DNA from: Kaistia algarum
GTDB lineage: Bacteria > Pseudomonadota > Alphaproteobacteria > Rhizobiales > Kaistiaceae
Length of the DNA: 64,000 nucleotides
Assembly (NCBI RefSeq): GCF_026343945.1
Contig: NZ_JAPKNJ010000001.1
Coordinates: 682,001-746,000 of the forward strand
Direction: 5' to 3'
In this document: piece after piece, positions 25,209-33,796 of the stretch
How positions within the stretch are numbered: the stretch's first letter is position 1
Layout of the letters: every line of letters starts with the position of its first letter
Notes under the pieces: generated by a model
Told to the model about the DNA's origin: nothing
The model's database searches: none
The model's input: only the letters and a program-made list of their open reading frames with translations
Position numbers and translations under genes: made by a program

Positions 25209-26144
25209 CTAAAGCACGAGGCTCGCGGCGCCGACAAGGCCTGCATGGCCGCCGAGCTTCGCGGAGACGATGGGAATGTCGCGATAGGCGGACATGGCGC
25301 GCAACCGGACCGTTCGCTCCATCTCCGGCCGTAGCAGGTCCAGCAGCTGCGAAACGCCCCCGCCGAGCACCACCACCTCCGGCGAATAGAGATGCAGCAA
25401 ATTCACGATGCCGACGCCGAGCCAGCGGGCCTCCTGCTCCAGGAGCGCCAGCGCACCCGCATCACCGGCACGAGCCGCCTCGCCGACATGGCGGGCCGTG
25501 ACCGGCCCGGTACCGGCCATCGCGCGCAGCATCGGCGAACCGCCGGACGCCGCCAGCCTCTCGCCCTCGCGTCCCAGTGCCGTACCCGAGGCAAGCGCCT
25601 CCCAGCAGCCGAGCGCGCCGCAGGCGCAGCGCTCCGTGCCCTCCGCGATCGTCATATGGCCGATCTCGCCCGCCAGGCCACGCCGGCCGTGCAACAGGCG
25701 ACCATCGGCGATGATGCCCCCACCGATGCCGGTCGAGATCGTCGCAAACACCATCGACTGGGTGCCGACACCGGCGCCGAACCGCCATTCGCCGAGCGCG
25801 GCGACATTGGCATCATTTTCGAGCTGGACTTCCACGCCAAGCCGCTCGCGCAGGCGCGCGGCCAGCGGCACGTCGTGCCAGCCGGCGAGCGTCGGCGGAG
25901 CGATCGCGATTCCGGCGTTCGAATCGAGCGGGCCCGGCGCGCCGACGCCCAGTCCTACCGACCGGGCGTCCGGCCGAGCCTCCCGTATGATTTCGACCAG
26001 GCGCACAAGCTCGCCGATCACGGCGTCCGGTCCGCCGGCGGCGTTCGTGGGAGAGCGCGCCTCGACCAGAACCTGGCCATCGGCGCCGACGAGACCCGCC
26101 CGTGTTTCCGTGCCGCCGAGATCGATGGCAAGCGCCGTGCGCAT
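25209..26144 (-). CDS. ROK-family sugar kinase (glucokinase-like)
   Basis: The 311-residue kinase has the N-terminal ATP motif ALAIDLGGTETRAG, the substrate loop GLGVGAPGPLDS, NDANVAALGEWRFGAG, the catalytic region STGIGGGIIADG, the GEIGHM histidine and the zinc-binding CACGALGCWE. Such kinases phosphorylate glucose, allose, fructose, N-acetylmannosamine or N-acetylglucosamine; the residues visible do not separate these. It begins one base after the stop of the Rpe-like epimerase gene. In this operon it would commit the sugar released by the upstream oxidoreductase/isomerase steps to central metabolism. Confidence 0.92.
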   Translation of the reverse strand: MRTALAIDLGGTETRAGLVGADGQVLVEARSPTNAAGGPDAVIGELVRLVEIIREARPDARSVGLGVGAPGPLDSNAGIAIAPPTLAGWHDVPLAARLRERLGVEVQLENDANVAALGEWRFGAGVGTQSMVFATISTGIGGGIIADGRLLHGRRGLAGEIGHMTIAEGTERCACGALGCWEALASGTALGREGERLAASGGSPMLRAMAGTGPVTARHVGEAARAGDAGALALLEQEARWLGVGIVNLLHLYSPEVVVLGGGVSQLLDLLRPEMERTVRLRAMSAYRDIPIVSAKLGGHAGLVGAASLVL

Positions 26145-26145
26145 G

Positions 26146-26871
26146 TCAGGCGGCCGGACCGGGAAGGCCGTGCAGCCAGGCGATGCGGGCGGCGAGATCG
26201 GGATCGCCAAAGGCGAGCGATCCCAGAACCACGGTCTCGGCGCCGCCCGCGCGCAACTTCGGAACGGTCTCGGCGCGAATGCCGCCATCGGCGGCCAGCA
26301 CGACCGCGCCCTCGCGGCCGGCGGCCCGGAGAATCGTCCGCGCCGCCTGAAGCCGCGGGATCGCCTGTTCGGAGAGGCCCTGCCCCTTGACGCCGATTGC
26401 CGTACCCAACAGCGTCACGAACGAGACCTGACCGACCCAAGGCTCGATCGCCTCGACCGGCGTTTCGAGGCGCAGCACGATCCCGGCCTCGCAGCCGAGC
26501 GAACGGATCAGTTCGATCGCTTCGGCGACGATCGGGCCGTTCTCGGCATGAATCGTGATCAGATCGGCTCCGGCGGCCGCGAACTGGCGGATCTGGTCAA
26601 GAACGATATCGCCCTCGACCATCAGATGAACATGCAACGGCCTTGCCGTCAGTGCGCGAACACGGGCCAATTGGTCCGGGAAAAAGAGAAAGGATGGCGC
26701 GAAGCGTCCGTCGGCGACATCGGCGTGCAGGATATCGGCATGGGCCTCGATCCGCGCCAGATCCCGCTCGAGGTTAGCGAGATCAGCCGACCAGAGCGAG
26801 AATTCAGCGATGAGCCGGTCCTTGGGCAGGGCGGCGAGCCAGCCTTTCAGGGCGGTCCGGGGCGCGGTCAT
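26146..26871 (-). CDS. Ribulose-phosphate 3-epimerase family protein
   Basis: The 241-residue TIM barrel of the Rpe/AlsE/SgcE family has the metal-site motif ADILHADVADGRFAPS, the second-histidine region VHLMVEG, ITIHAENG, GIVLRLETPVEAIEPW and the phosphate site LAADGGIRAETVP with VLGSLAFG. The first residues (EFSLWSADLANL) replace the usual PSIL/PSLLSADF, and the second strand carries H-x-D, so the metal site looks mostly kept. It probably interconverts ketose phosphates, for example an allulose or tagatose phosphate, after the neighbouring ROK kinase. ATGA overlap with the hydrolase gene upstream. Confidence 0.85.
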   Translation of the reverse strand: MTAPRTALKGWLAALPKDRLIAEFSLWSADLANLERDLARIEAHADILHADVADGRFAPSFLFFPDQLARVRALTARPLHVHLMVEGDIVLDQIRQFAAAGADLITIHAENGPIVAEAIELIRSLGCEAGIVLRLETPVEAIEPWVGQVSFVTLLGTAIGVKGQGLSEQAIPRLQAARTILRAAGREGAVVLAADGGIRAETVPKLRAGGAETVVLGSLAFGDPDLAARIAWLHGLPGPAA

Positions 26872-27695
26872 GACAGGGGCTCCATGGCAGGAATGACTAG
26901 GGTCAGGAAGGATTGAACGGCGGAACGGAACTCGGCCGTGTGGCGGGCCTTGTCCGTCGCCTTGGGGGTGATCTCGACGAGGGTCGCGCCCGCAATGCGC
27001 GAGGCAAGGTCCTGCGCATAGGCGAGCGGATGGGCGATGTCGATGCCGTGGCCGATGACCAGCGTCGGCACGGCGATCGCCGCGATGTCAGCATCCGAAA
27101 TGCCGGGGCCGTCGGCGGCGATGTCGGCAAGCAGGTCTGCGGTCAGCTTGGCATCGGGCCTGTCGAAGAAGCCGAGCAGCGAGGCGAGATTGTCCGGCGC
27201 CTCGCGCTTCAGCCTTTCGCCGATCGGCGATGCGGCGAAGGCGGCACGCGCCCCCTTCGGCGGCAAACGGCGCAGCCAGCTTGCCACCTCCGCATAGGCC
27301 TGCATATTTTCGGGCGCCGGCTGCTGAACCCAGGCGGGCCGGGCGAGGATCAGCGCCGCGACCCGTTCCGGATGACGGATCGCAACGCGTAGCGCGATCG
27401 CGGCACCCATCGATATGCCCCCGACAACGAAATGGGAGATGCCGCGTGCGTCGACAGCCGCGAGGACATCGTCGGCGAACATGGCGATCGAGAAGGGCCG
27501 GATGCTGCCGGCGCAGGAGGCCCCCTGCCCGCGGCATTCGACCGTAATCCTTCGGAATTCGGGGCCATCCGGGAAATTGCCGCGCGCCTGCGCCTCGTCA
27601 CCGCCAAGGCCGTGTTGGAACACCACCGGATAGCCGCTGCCGCTGTCGAAGACACGCAGCAGCGCATCGTCGCGGAGGAGGCTGGTGGTGTCCAT
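26868..27695 (-). CDS. Alpha/beta-hydrolase fold protein
   Basis: The 275-residue hydrolase has the HG oxyanion region PVVFQHGLGGDEAQ, the nucleophile elbow GGISMGAAIA (Ser in G-x-S-x-G), and late catalytic candidates in VIGHGIDIAHPLAYA and the KARHTAEF histidine. No signal peptide, so it is cytosolic. Family members cleave esters, lactones or C-C bonds; within this operon a lactonase acting on an oxidised sugar is plausible, but nothing in the sequence proves it. ATG 27695 overlaps the upstream stop as TGATG; a GTG three bases earlier is an alternative. It overlaps the epimerase start by four bases. Confidence 0.86.
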   Translation of the reverse strand: MDTTSLLRDDALLRVFDSGSGYPVVFQHGLGGDEAQARGNFPDGPEFRRITVECRGQGASCAGSIRPFSIAMFADDVLAAVDARGISHFVVGGISMGAAIALRVAIRHPERVAALILARPAWVQQPAPENMQAYAEVASWLRRLPPKGARAAFAASPIGERLKREAPDNLASLLGFFDRPDAKLTADLLADIAADGPGISDADIAAIAVPTLVIGHGIDIAHPLAYAQDLASRIAGATLVEITPKATDKARHTAEFRSAVQSFLTLVIPAMEPLS

Positions 27696-28516
27696 CACCT
27701 CAGGAGACCCGACAGATAGTTAGCGACGCCGGGGGCTTCCTCGGCGGTCAGTCCATGGGTAACCAGCGGACCGTCGAAACCAGCCGCACGAAGCCGAGTG
27801 ATGAAATCAGGGAAATCGACGACGCCGGTCCCCACCGTCGCGAAACTGCCGTCGAGCCGACGATCCTTGCCATGCGCCATCGAGATGCGGTCCGCGAGGG
27901 CGTCGATCGCCGCGGCGACGATGGCCCTCGCTTCGTCGCGATCCGCCTGCTCGAACAGATTGGCAGGATCGAGAATGATCCGGATCCGCTTGGAGCCCAT
28001 GGCGCCGATCAGCCGCAGCGAGTCAGAAGCCGAGGTGATGACGTTGGCCTGTTCCGGCTCGATGCCGAGGTCGACGCCAGCCGCCTCCGCCAGCGCGACG
28101 GCTTTTTCCATTTCGGTAAATAGGTCCGACCAGGCTTCCGGCGTGGCATTGTCAGGATGGTGGTGCCACATGTCCTCGGCATCGCGCGACCCGGTGCAGA
28201 GCGTGACGAGCGGCACCCCCAGATCGCGCGCCGCATTGATCATGACGCCGAGCTGCCGCAGACCGGTTGCCCGCACCGCCGGATCCGGATGGATCATGTT
28301 GTAGGTGCCGGAAAGCGCCGAGATCTCGACGCCGCTGGATTGGCGAGCCGCGGCGATCTCCGCGATCGCCGATGCCGGGATTTCATCCGGCATGGCGGGT
28401 AGATCGACGCAGGTCATGTTGAACTGCGTGCATTCGTAGCCAGCTGCGCGAACCGCAGCCATCATTTCGCCAGCGTTGTTGCCGGGAAAAATCTTGGCGA
28501 AAATACCGAGACGCAT
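27695..28516 (-). CDS. Sugar phosphate isomerase/epimerase-like TIM barrel (first of two)
   Basis: The 273-residue protein belongs to the xylose-isomerase-like/AP endonuclease 2 superfamily. It has the opening strand MRLGIFAKIFPG, VEISALSGTYNMIHPD, VTLCTGSRD, LGIEPEQANV with the metal-binding glutamate, IILDPANLF with the metal-binding aspartate and SMAHGKD with a histidine. Metal-dependent isomerases, epimerases, dehydratases and 3-ketoglycoside lyases share this fold. It is translationally coupled to the dehydrogenase before it (TGATG) and the hydrolase after it. A second, divergent family member lies at 29626, so they probably catalyse different steps. Confidence 0.85.
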   Translation of the reverse strand: MRLGIFAKIFPGNNAGEMMAAVRAAGYECTQFNMTCVDLPAMPDEIPASAIAEIAAARQSSGVEISALSGTYNMIHPDPAVRATGLRQLGVMINAARDLGVPLVTLCTGSRDAEDMWHHHPDNATPEAWSDLFTEMEKAVALAEAAGVDLGIEPEQANVITSASDSLRLIGAMGSKRIRIILDPANLFEQADRDEARAIVAAAIDALADRISMAHGKDRRLDGSFATVGTGVVDFPDFITRLRAAGFDGPLVTHGLTAEEAPGVANYLSGLLR

Positions 28517-29592
28517 CAAACCTCTCCTGCAAATTCAGCGACGCGCACGCTTTCACCGGTCCGCACCGACTCGGCAATCGCCGCCATGGCCCGCACCGAG
28601 GCGAGGCCGTCTTCGATGTCGGCACCGCGCATCGGCACGCCGTCCAGAATGGTTTCGGCAAAACCTTCGACCTGACGCCGGAAAAAATGCCCGTCGGCCC
28701 CAAGGGGCCGACGGTAGGTGGCATCAACCTCGGAGAAGATCTCGACGTCGCTGGCGCGGAAATACCAGGGGTTATAGGTCTTTGCGATCACGCTGCCCTT
28801 TTCGCCATAGAGCTGGAAGCCTTCGAACCAGTCCATGCGCACGGCAACGGTCAGGTCGAGATGGCCGAGCACGCCATTCTCGAACGCCGTCTCGACGAAC
28901 CAGCAATAGGCACCGAAGCGCTCGGACCGCCGGGCGCACACCTCGGTGATCGGCCCGCACAAGAAGCGCGCCGTATCGACGAGATGGCTGCCATGGGCCA
29001 GCATGTAGTAGCGACCGAGATCGGACTTCGGATCGACGCTGGGCTTCTTCGCGAACTTCGAGGAGATCGGCTTCGGCTGCACCGCATCGGTCATCGTGTA
29101 GCGATGCGTGCTATCGCAATACCAGGCCTTGAGCGCCAGGAGCTGGCCCATGCCGTCGTCGATAAAATCGCGTGCCGCCTCAAGGCCAGGGTCGAAGCGT
29201 TTCATATGGCCGACCTGAAGCACGAGGCCGGTCTTCTTGACGAGATCGCGCAGCGCCAGAACCTCGGCGACATTCGTGCCAAGCGGCTTTTCGCAAAGCA
29301 CATGCTTGCCCGCTTCGAGCGCGCGGATCGCCATCGGCACATGGAATGTGTCGGAGATGGCGACGATGACGGCCTCGACCTGCGGATCGGCGAGCATCGC
29401 GTCATAGTCGGAATAGGTTTTTTCCGGCTCATAGGTCGCCGCCATGCGCGCGAGCAGGTCGGGCGCGGCATCACAGATCGCGTAGAGGTCGGCATTCGCC
29501 GCTTTCACGCAGGATTCGAGATGCGCGAACTGCGCGATCGGGCCGCAACCCAAGACGCCAATCCTGAGCCGCCGCGCTTCCTTCTTGATCAT
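28516..29592 (-). CDS. Gfo/Idh/MocA-family sugar oxidoreductase
   Basis: The 358-residue NAD(P)-dependent dehydrogenase has the Rossmann motif IGVLGCGPIAQFAHL near residue 11, the catalytic-lysine motif VLCEKPLGTN (about residue 100) and the C-terminal beta-sheet domain with the HGSHLVDTARF histidine. Members oxidise or reduce a secondary hydroxyl of sugars, inositols or glycosides. It is the second gene in the operon, 33 bases after the TIM-barrel gene and coupled to the next one by one base. With the second Gfo/Idh gene at 33797 it may form an oxidation/reduction pair around a keto-sugar. Confidence 0.9.
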   Translation of the reverse strand: MIKKEARRLRIGVLGCGPIAQFAHLESCVKAANADLYAICDAAPDLLARMAATYEPEKTYSDYDAMLADPQVEAVIVAISDTFHVPMAIRALEAGKHVLCEKPLGTNVAEVLALRDLVKKTGLVLQVGHMKRFDPGLEAARDFIDDGMGQLLALKAWYCDSTHRYTMTDAVQPKPISSKFAKKPSVDPKSDLGRYYMLAHGSHLVDTARFLCGPITEVCARRSERFGAYCWFVETAFENGVLGHLDLTVAVRMDWFEGFQLYGEKGSVIAKTYNPWYFRASDVEIFSEVDATYRRPLGADGHFFRRQVEGFAETILDGVPMRGADIEDGLASVRAMAAIAESVRTGESVRVAEFAGEV

Positions 29593-29625
29593 CGTCTACG
29601 CCCTTCAGCGTTCATGCGTTGAGCC

Positions 29626-30438
29626 TTACGGCACCCATTTCCGCAGCGTCTCGCGATTGCGGGCGACAGCCGCCGCCGGGTCGGAGGCGGCCGTCTGCGA
29701 TTCTTCCTCGACCACCAGCCAGCCGTTGAAATTCGGCGCGGCGGAGACGCTCTCGATCACGGCATCGGTCGGGCATACGCCTTCGCCGAGCATCGCCCAG
29801 CGTCCTTCAGCGTCGACATCCTTCAGATGCAGATAACGGATGCGGTCAAGATAGGTCTTCAGCGTATCCAGGATGTCCTGATCTCCGCGCAGGATATGGC
29901 CGGTATCCGGCACCCAGCCTATGGCGGCGGGATCGGTCAGCGCCATGATGCGATCATAGTCGGGGCGCGTCGAAAGCAGCGTGCCGTGATGCGAGCTCGG
30001 ATGGAAGGCGACATCGACGCCGGCACGGCGACCCAGCTCGCCGGCGGCATTGTATAACGCCGCCGCGGCTTCGAACTTGGCCGACAATTCGCCGGGCGAC
30101 ATGACCGTGGCGCTGCCGAGCGAAAGAAGGGCACGCGGAAATGCGGCGACGAAATCGAGCGTCCGCTCGACCATCTCCAGATCCTCCGCGACTGCGGCGG
30201 GCTCGGTGAAGCCGGACGCCGAGCCGCAGGCAAAGGCGACGAGCGCAAGCCCATGCGCCGCGAGCGCCTCAGCGAAGGCGGCAGGACGGCCGGCATAGTC
30301 GCCGATCATGGTGTCGGTGATTTCGATGCCCGAATAGCCGGCAGCCGAAATCGCTGCCAGGAGATCGTCGGCGCCCCCCGTCCAGCGCGGCCCCAGCATT
30401 TCCCAGGTAAAGGTCTGACAGCCGGCCCGAATGGTCAT
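29626..30438 (-). CDS. Sugar phosphate isomerase/epimerase-like TIM barrel (second of two)
   Basis: The 270-residue protein has the same fold as the gene at 27695 but is only distantly similar. Landmarks are AGCQTFTWEMLG, GYSGIEITDTMIGDY with the early glutamate, DVAFHPSSHHGTLL with metal-ligand histidines, IGWVPDTGHIL (aspartate and histidine) and LHLKDVDAEGRWAMLGEG with VVEEESQ at the end (last metal-binding glutamate). The VEEE/HLKD set matches inosose dehydratase-like and 3-keto-glycoside-eliminating or -hydrating proteins as well as isomerases. ATG 30438 is chosen because residues upstream are not family-like; AGAGAG is upstream. First gene of the operon. Confidence 0.86.
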   Translation of the reverse strand: MTIRAGCQTFTWEMLGPRWTGGADDLLAAISAAGYSGIEITDTMIGDYAGRPAAFAEALAAHGLALVAFACGSASGFTEPAAVAEDLEMVERTLDFVAAFPRALLSLGSATVMSPGELSAKFEAAAALYNAAGELGRRAGVDVAFHPSSHHGTLLSTRPDYDRIMALTDPAAIGWVPDTGHILRGDQDILDTLKTYLDRIRYLHLKDVDAEGRWAMLGEGVCPTDAVIESVSAAPNFNGWLVVEEESQTAASDPAAAVARNRETLRKWVP

Positions 30439-30983
30439 TGCACGCTCTCTTCCTCCCGCGAGGCTCTTGCCGGCCCCGATCCTTGCGGCCCTAGTTGCGC
30501 CAGTTCGCGCGCAATGGTCAAGCATATATGCGCATAAACACGCATGAATTTGCGACCATGATCCTCTCCCTATCCTGGGAGAGCTCGCAAGCCATCCATG
30601 CGACCGAGCCTGGCCCTCCAACATTCCGCCAAATCCCGCCATTTCCGGACCATTCAATGCCCCGACCACCATGCCGGCAAGTAGAATCTCAATGCTGCAC
30701 ATGCGGTGCATTCGACAATATTTCTGCCGCAATGCAGCAACGCAAATGCGAGATTGCAGCACAATAACGCAAAATAACGCGCGATAGATTGACAGCATCG
30801 GAACGTCGCCGCATAAAGCAGAGGCGAGCGGAGGAGAATGGCTCGCATGTTCAAGAAAACATGGCTTCCAGCCCGGCAATCTTCGCGTTTTCGCCGAGAT
30901 CGGGTGGGGTCGCTGCCATAAACGCATCCGCGACCGGGCCAAAGGCGCCGAACCGCGATGCCGAGGGAAGGAGGATAAGCTTC
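30439..30983. promoter_or_regulatory. 545-base divergent regulatory region
   Basis: This is the longest gene-free stretch. It separates the seven-gene catabolic operon from the importer operon. It has a 10-base palindrome TATGCGCATA at 30527-30536, near ATATATGC-type sequence that could be a promoter, and repeated AACGC/ATGCR-rich units between 30700 and 30780. An in-frame extension of the binding-protein gene back to 30789 has no signal-peptide logic and is not believed. Confidence 0.55.
30739..30780 (+). promoter_or_regulatory. Phased AACGC direct repeats, candidate DeoR operator
   Basis: AATAACGC occurs at 30763-30770 and again at 30773-30780, exactly ten bases apart, one helical turn. 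AACGCAAA occurs at 30739-30746 and 30766-30773. DeoR-family repressors often bind such direct repeats, and the operon encodes one. Confidence 0.5.
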
Positions 30984-31976
30984 ATGCGTATTTCCATGGG
31001 TTGGCTGCTCGGCGCGAGCCTTGCAGCCCTGTCGGTCGCCGGACCGGCCAATGCCGAAGGCGAGAAGGTCGCTGCCGTCATCAAGGGTCTCGACAACCCC
31101 TTCTTCCAGACCATGCAGAAGGGCATCGAAGACAAAGCCAAGGAACTTGGCGTCTCGCTGACCGTCCAGGCGGCGCAGAACATGGGCGACGCGACCGGCC
31201 AGGCGGATCGCCTCTCCGCACTCGCCCTGCAGGATTTCAGCTGCTACATCGTCAATCCGATCAGCGTTTCGAACCTCGTTCAGGCGCTGGTGCCGGTCGG
31301 CCAGAAGAAGACGCCGATCATCAACATCGACAGCCAGGTCGACACCGAGCAGGCCAAGGCGGCCGGCTTCTCCGTCACGACCTATGTCGGCACCGACAAT
31401 GTCGCCGCCGGGCGTCTCGCCGGCGAAGAGATGCTGAAGCTGGTGCCCGCGGGCTCCAAGGTGGCGCTCGTCGCCGGCATCGTCGGCGATCTCGGCTCGA
31501 ACGCCCGCATCAAGGGCTTCAAGGAAGCGACCGAAGGCAAGCTCGAGGCGGTCGTCATGGTGTCCGCCGACTGGGACCGCGAGAAGGCCTATACGGCCGC
31601 GACCGACATTCTGCGCGCCCATCCCGATGTCGCCGGCTTCTTCGCCGCCAACGACATCATGGCGCTCGGCATCCAGCGCGCCGTGGAAGCGGCTGACAAG
31701 AAGAACGTCAAGGTCATCGGTCTCGACGGCATCGTCGATGCCATGAAGTCGGTCGAAGCCGGCGGCATGGCAGCCACCGTCGCCCAGTATCCCTATGTCG
31801 TGGGTGCCATGGGCGTCGAGGGCTGCGTCGCCGCGGCCAAGGGAGCGACGATGCCGGCCAAGGTCGACGCGCCGGTCCTCGTCGTGAACAAGGACAACGC
31901 GACGGCCTCGCTCAAGAACTTCCCGGCTCCCGGCGGCGACTATCCCGACGCCCTCCGCGACCTCCTCGCCAAATGA
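30984..31976 (+). CDS. Sugar ABC transporter substrate-binding protein (FrcB/AlsB type)
   Basis: The 330-residue periplasmic protein of the ribose-binding superfamily has a 24-residue signal peptide (MRISMGWLLG, cleavage after PANA) after ATG 30984, which has GGAAGGAGG upstream. The mature part starts with the usual VAAVIKGLDNPFFQTMQKGIE. The hinge and ligand region shows VSADWDREKAYTAATDIL, FFAANDIMALG and VIGLDGI; the conserved Asn/Asp/Arg set indicates an unmodified pentose or hexose. It resembles D-allose- and fructose/ribose-binding proteins; the exact sugar is unknown. The stop overlaps the permease start, and no hairpin follows, unlike the other binding-protein genes in this window. 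Confidence 0.92.
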   Translation: MRISMGWLLGASLAALSVAGPANAEGEKVAAVIKGLDNPFFQTMQKGIEDKAKELGVSLTVQAAQNMGDATGQADRLSALALQDFSCYIVNPISVSNLVQALVPVGQKKTPIINIDSQVDTEQAKAAGFSVTTYVGTDNVAAGRLAGEEMLKLVPAGSKVALVAGIVGDLGSNARIKGFKEATEGKLEAVVMVSADWDREKAYTAATDILRAHPDVAGFFAANDIMALGIQRAVEAADKKNVKVIGLDGIVDAMKSVEAGGMAATVAQYPYVVGAMGVEGCVAAAKGATMPAKVDAPVLVVNKDNATASLKNFPAPGGDYPDALRDLLAK

Positions 31977-32974
31977 ACACGCCGTCCCGCTCCTCCTCGG
32001 TCGGGGCGCGAAGCACAGCCGAAGGCCGCCGCCCATCTTGGGCGGCGGCTGTCCTGTCGCCGTCCTTCTGGGCGGACTGGGCTTCGGCGGTCGGGCTCAT
32101 CGGGCTCGTCATCGTCTTCTCGATCCTTCAGCCCGTCTTCTTGACCCTCCCCAATATCCAGGCTCTGCTGCTCGCCGCGGCCATCCTGATCGTGCTTTCG
32201 ATCGGCCAAACCTTCGTCGTGATGACCGCCGGCATCGACCTGTCGCTCGCCGCTTTGGTGATGCTGGGTGCGATCGTCCTCGGGCTCACCTACCAGGCGG
32301 GCTACGGCATCTTCCCGGCCTGCGTGCTGGCGCTCCTCGTGACAAGCGGACTCGGCTTTATCAATGGCTGGCTCATCACCGCCGGTAAGATCCCGGATTT
32401 CGTGGTCACCCTCGGTTCGCTCTCGGCCGTAACCGGCTTCGCGCTCATCCTTTCAGGCGGCAATCCGACGATGGTCGGCAGCCCGTTCCTGCTGCACCTC
32501 GCCTCCGGCTCGATCTGGATCTTCGGCTATCCGTTCCTGATCGCCGCCGCCGTCGCGATCGTCTCGCATATCGTCCTTTATCACACGCGCTTCGGCATCC
32601 ATCTGATGGCGACCGGCGGTCAGCAGGAAGCTGCCCGCTCGCTCGGCATCCGCACCAACCGCATCCGCATCGCCGCCTACACGATTTCGGGCCTTTGCGG
32701 CGGCATTGCCTCAATCCTGCTCGTCGCCCGCATCGGATCCGCCGAACCGACGATCAACACCAATCTCCTGCTCAATTCAGTGGCGGCGGTCGTGCTCGGC
32801 GGCGTCAGCCTGTTCGGCGGACGCGGCAGCATTCTCGGCCCGCTGCTCGGCGCACTGATGCTGACGACGCTGGTCAACGGACTGACGCTGCTCAGCGTAT
32901 CGGCCTTCTATCAACCGCTCGCGGTCGGCTTCATCGTCGTCCTCGCGGCCCTCGTCATGCGGTACCAGAAATGA
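31973..32974 (+). CDS. Sugar ABC transporter permease (RbsC/FrcC family)
   Basis: The 333-residue inner-membrane protein has a 35-residue hydrophilic tail and about ten hydrophobic segments. Family signatures are FVVMTAGIDLSLAALVML, the docking loop TRFGIHLMATGGQQEAARSLGIR and AVVLGGVSLFGGRGSILGPLLG. It should form a homodimeric channel, since only one permease gene is present, as in FrcBCA. ATGA overlaps at both ends show tight translational coupling with the binding protein before it and the ATPase after it. Confidence 0.92.
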   Translation: MNTPSRSSSVGARSTAEGRRPSWAAAVLSPSFWADWASAVGLIGLVIVFSILQPVFLTLPNIQALLLAAAILIVLSIGQTFVVMTAGIDLSLAALVMLGAIVLGLTYQAGYGIFPACVLALLVTSGLGFINGWLITAGKIPDFVVTLGSLSAVTGFALILSGGNPTMVGSPFLLHLASGSIWIFGYPFLIAAAVAIVSHIVLYHTRFGIHLMATGGQQEAARSLGIRTNRIRIAAYTISGLCGGIASILLVARIGSAEPTINTNLLLNSVAAVVLGGVSLFGGRGSILGPLLGALMLTTLVNGLTLLSVSAFYQPLAVGFIVVLAALVMRYQK

Positions 32975-33735
32975 GCCCTGTTCCGAGCGAGATCCCCAAG
33001 GATGCCGTGCTCTCCTGCAGCAAGCTCGGCAAGCAATTCGGTGCCGTACGCGCCCTGGCGGACGTCTCCTTTTTCGCCCGGCGCGGCGAGGTGACAGCGG
33101 TCATCGGCGACAATGGCGCCGGCAAGTCGACGCTGATCCGCTGCCTCGTCGGCGTCCACCAGCCGAGCGAAGGCACGATCCGCTTCGACGGGAAGGAGAA
33201 TCCGTTCTCGACCCCCGACGAAGCGCGCAAGGCCGGCATCGAGACCGTGCACCAGAACCTCGCTCTGGTGGACGAGCTCACGGTGGCGCAGAATCTCTAT
33301 CTGAACCGTGAGATCGTTCGCGGCATCGGGCCGTTCCGCTTCCTCGACCGGGGCGCGATGAAACGCGGCGCCCAGCAGATGCTGGAGCGGCTCTCGATCA
33401 ACGTTCCGGCGGTGACGCAGCGCGTGCGGCGGCTTTCCGGCGGCCAGCGCCAGGCGATCTCGATCTGCAGGGCCGTGGGTGCCGGGGCCAAGCTCGTCGT
33501 CATGGACGAGCCGACGGCCGCGCTCGGCGTCCAGGAAACCGCCAATGTCGAGGCGCTGATCCGCAAGCTCAAAGACGAGAAGGTCAGCGTCATCCTGGTC
33601 AGCCATAATTTCGATCAGGTCCGACGCCTTTCGGACCAGGTCTGGGTCATGCGCGCGGGACGCGTCGTCGCCTCCGTCCGCGCCGCCGAGACCAGCGGCA
33701 ACGAACTCGTCGCGCTCGTCACCGGCGCCCAATGA
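32971..33735 (+). CDS. Sugar ABC transporter ATPase, single-domain (FrcA-like)
   Basis: The 254-residue ATPase has one nucleotide-binding domain, unlike the ~500-residue double-domain ATPases usual for ribose-type importers. Motifs are Walker A GDNGAGKST (about residue 45), Q-loop VHQNLALVDELTVAQN, signature RLSGGQRQAI, Walker B LVVMDEPTAALGV and VSHNFD. This matches the FrcA type known from rhizobia. The region in which the frame remains open upstream is the permease gene in another phase. Last transporter gene; a short hairpin follows before a Gfo/Idh gene. Confidence 0.91.
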   Translation: MSPVPSEIPKDAVLSCSKLGKQFGAVRALADVSFFARRGEVTAVIGDNGAGKSTLIRCLVGVHQPSEGTIRFDGKENPFSTPDEARKAGIETVHQNLALVDELTVAQNLYLNREIVRGIGPFRFLDRGAMKRGAQQMLERLSINVPAVTQRVRRLSGGQRQAISICRAVGAGAKLVVMDEPTAALGVQETANVEALIRKLKDEKVSVILVSHNFDQVRRLSDQVWVMRAGRVVASVRAAETSGNELVALVTGAQ

Positions 33736-33743
33736 TCCGGCGG

Positions 33744-33762
33744 CCGCGCCAGGCCGGCGCGG
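33744..33762 (+). promoter_or_regulatory. Small hairpin before the Gfo/Idh gene
   Basis: A 7-bp stem (33744-33750 with 33756-33762) and 5-base loop follow the ATPase stop by eight bases. It may partly separate expression of the dehydrogenase from the transporter. Confidence 0.4.
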
Positions 33763-33796
33763 CGCTCTCCCCTTCCCCGCCCGCGGAGCTTTCCCC

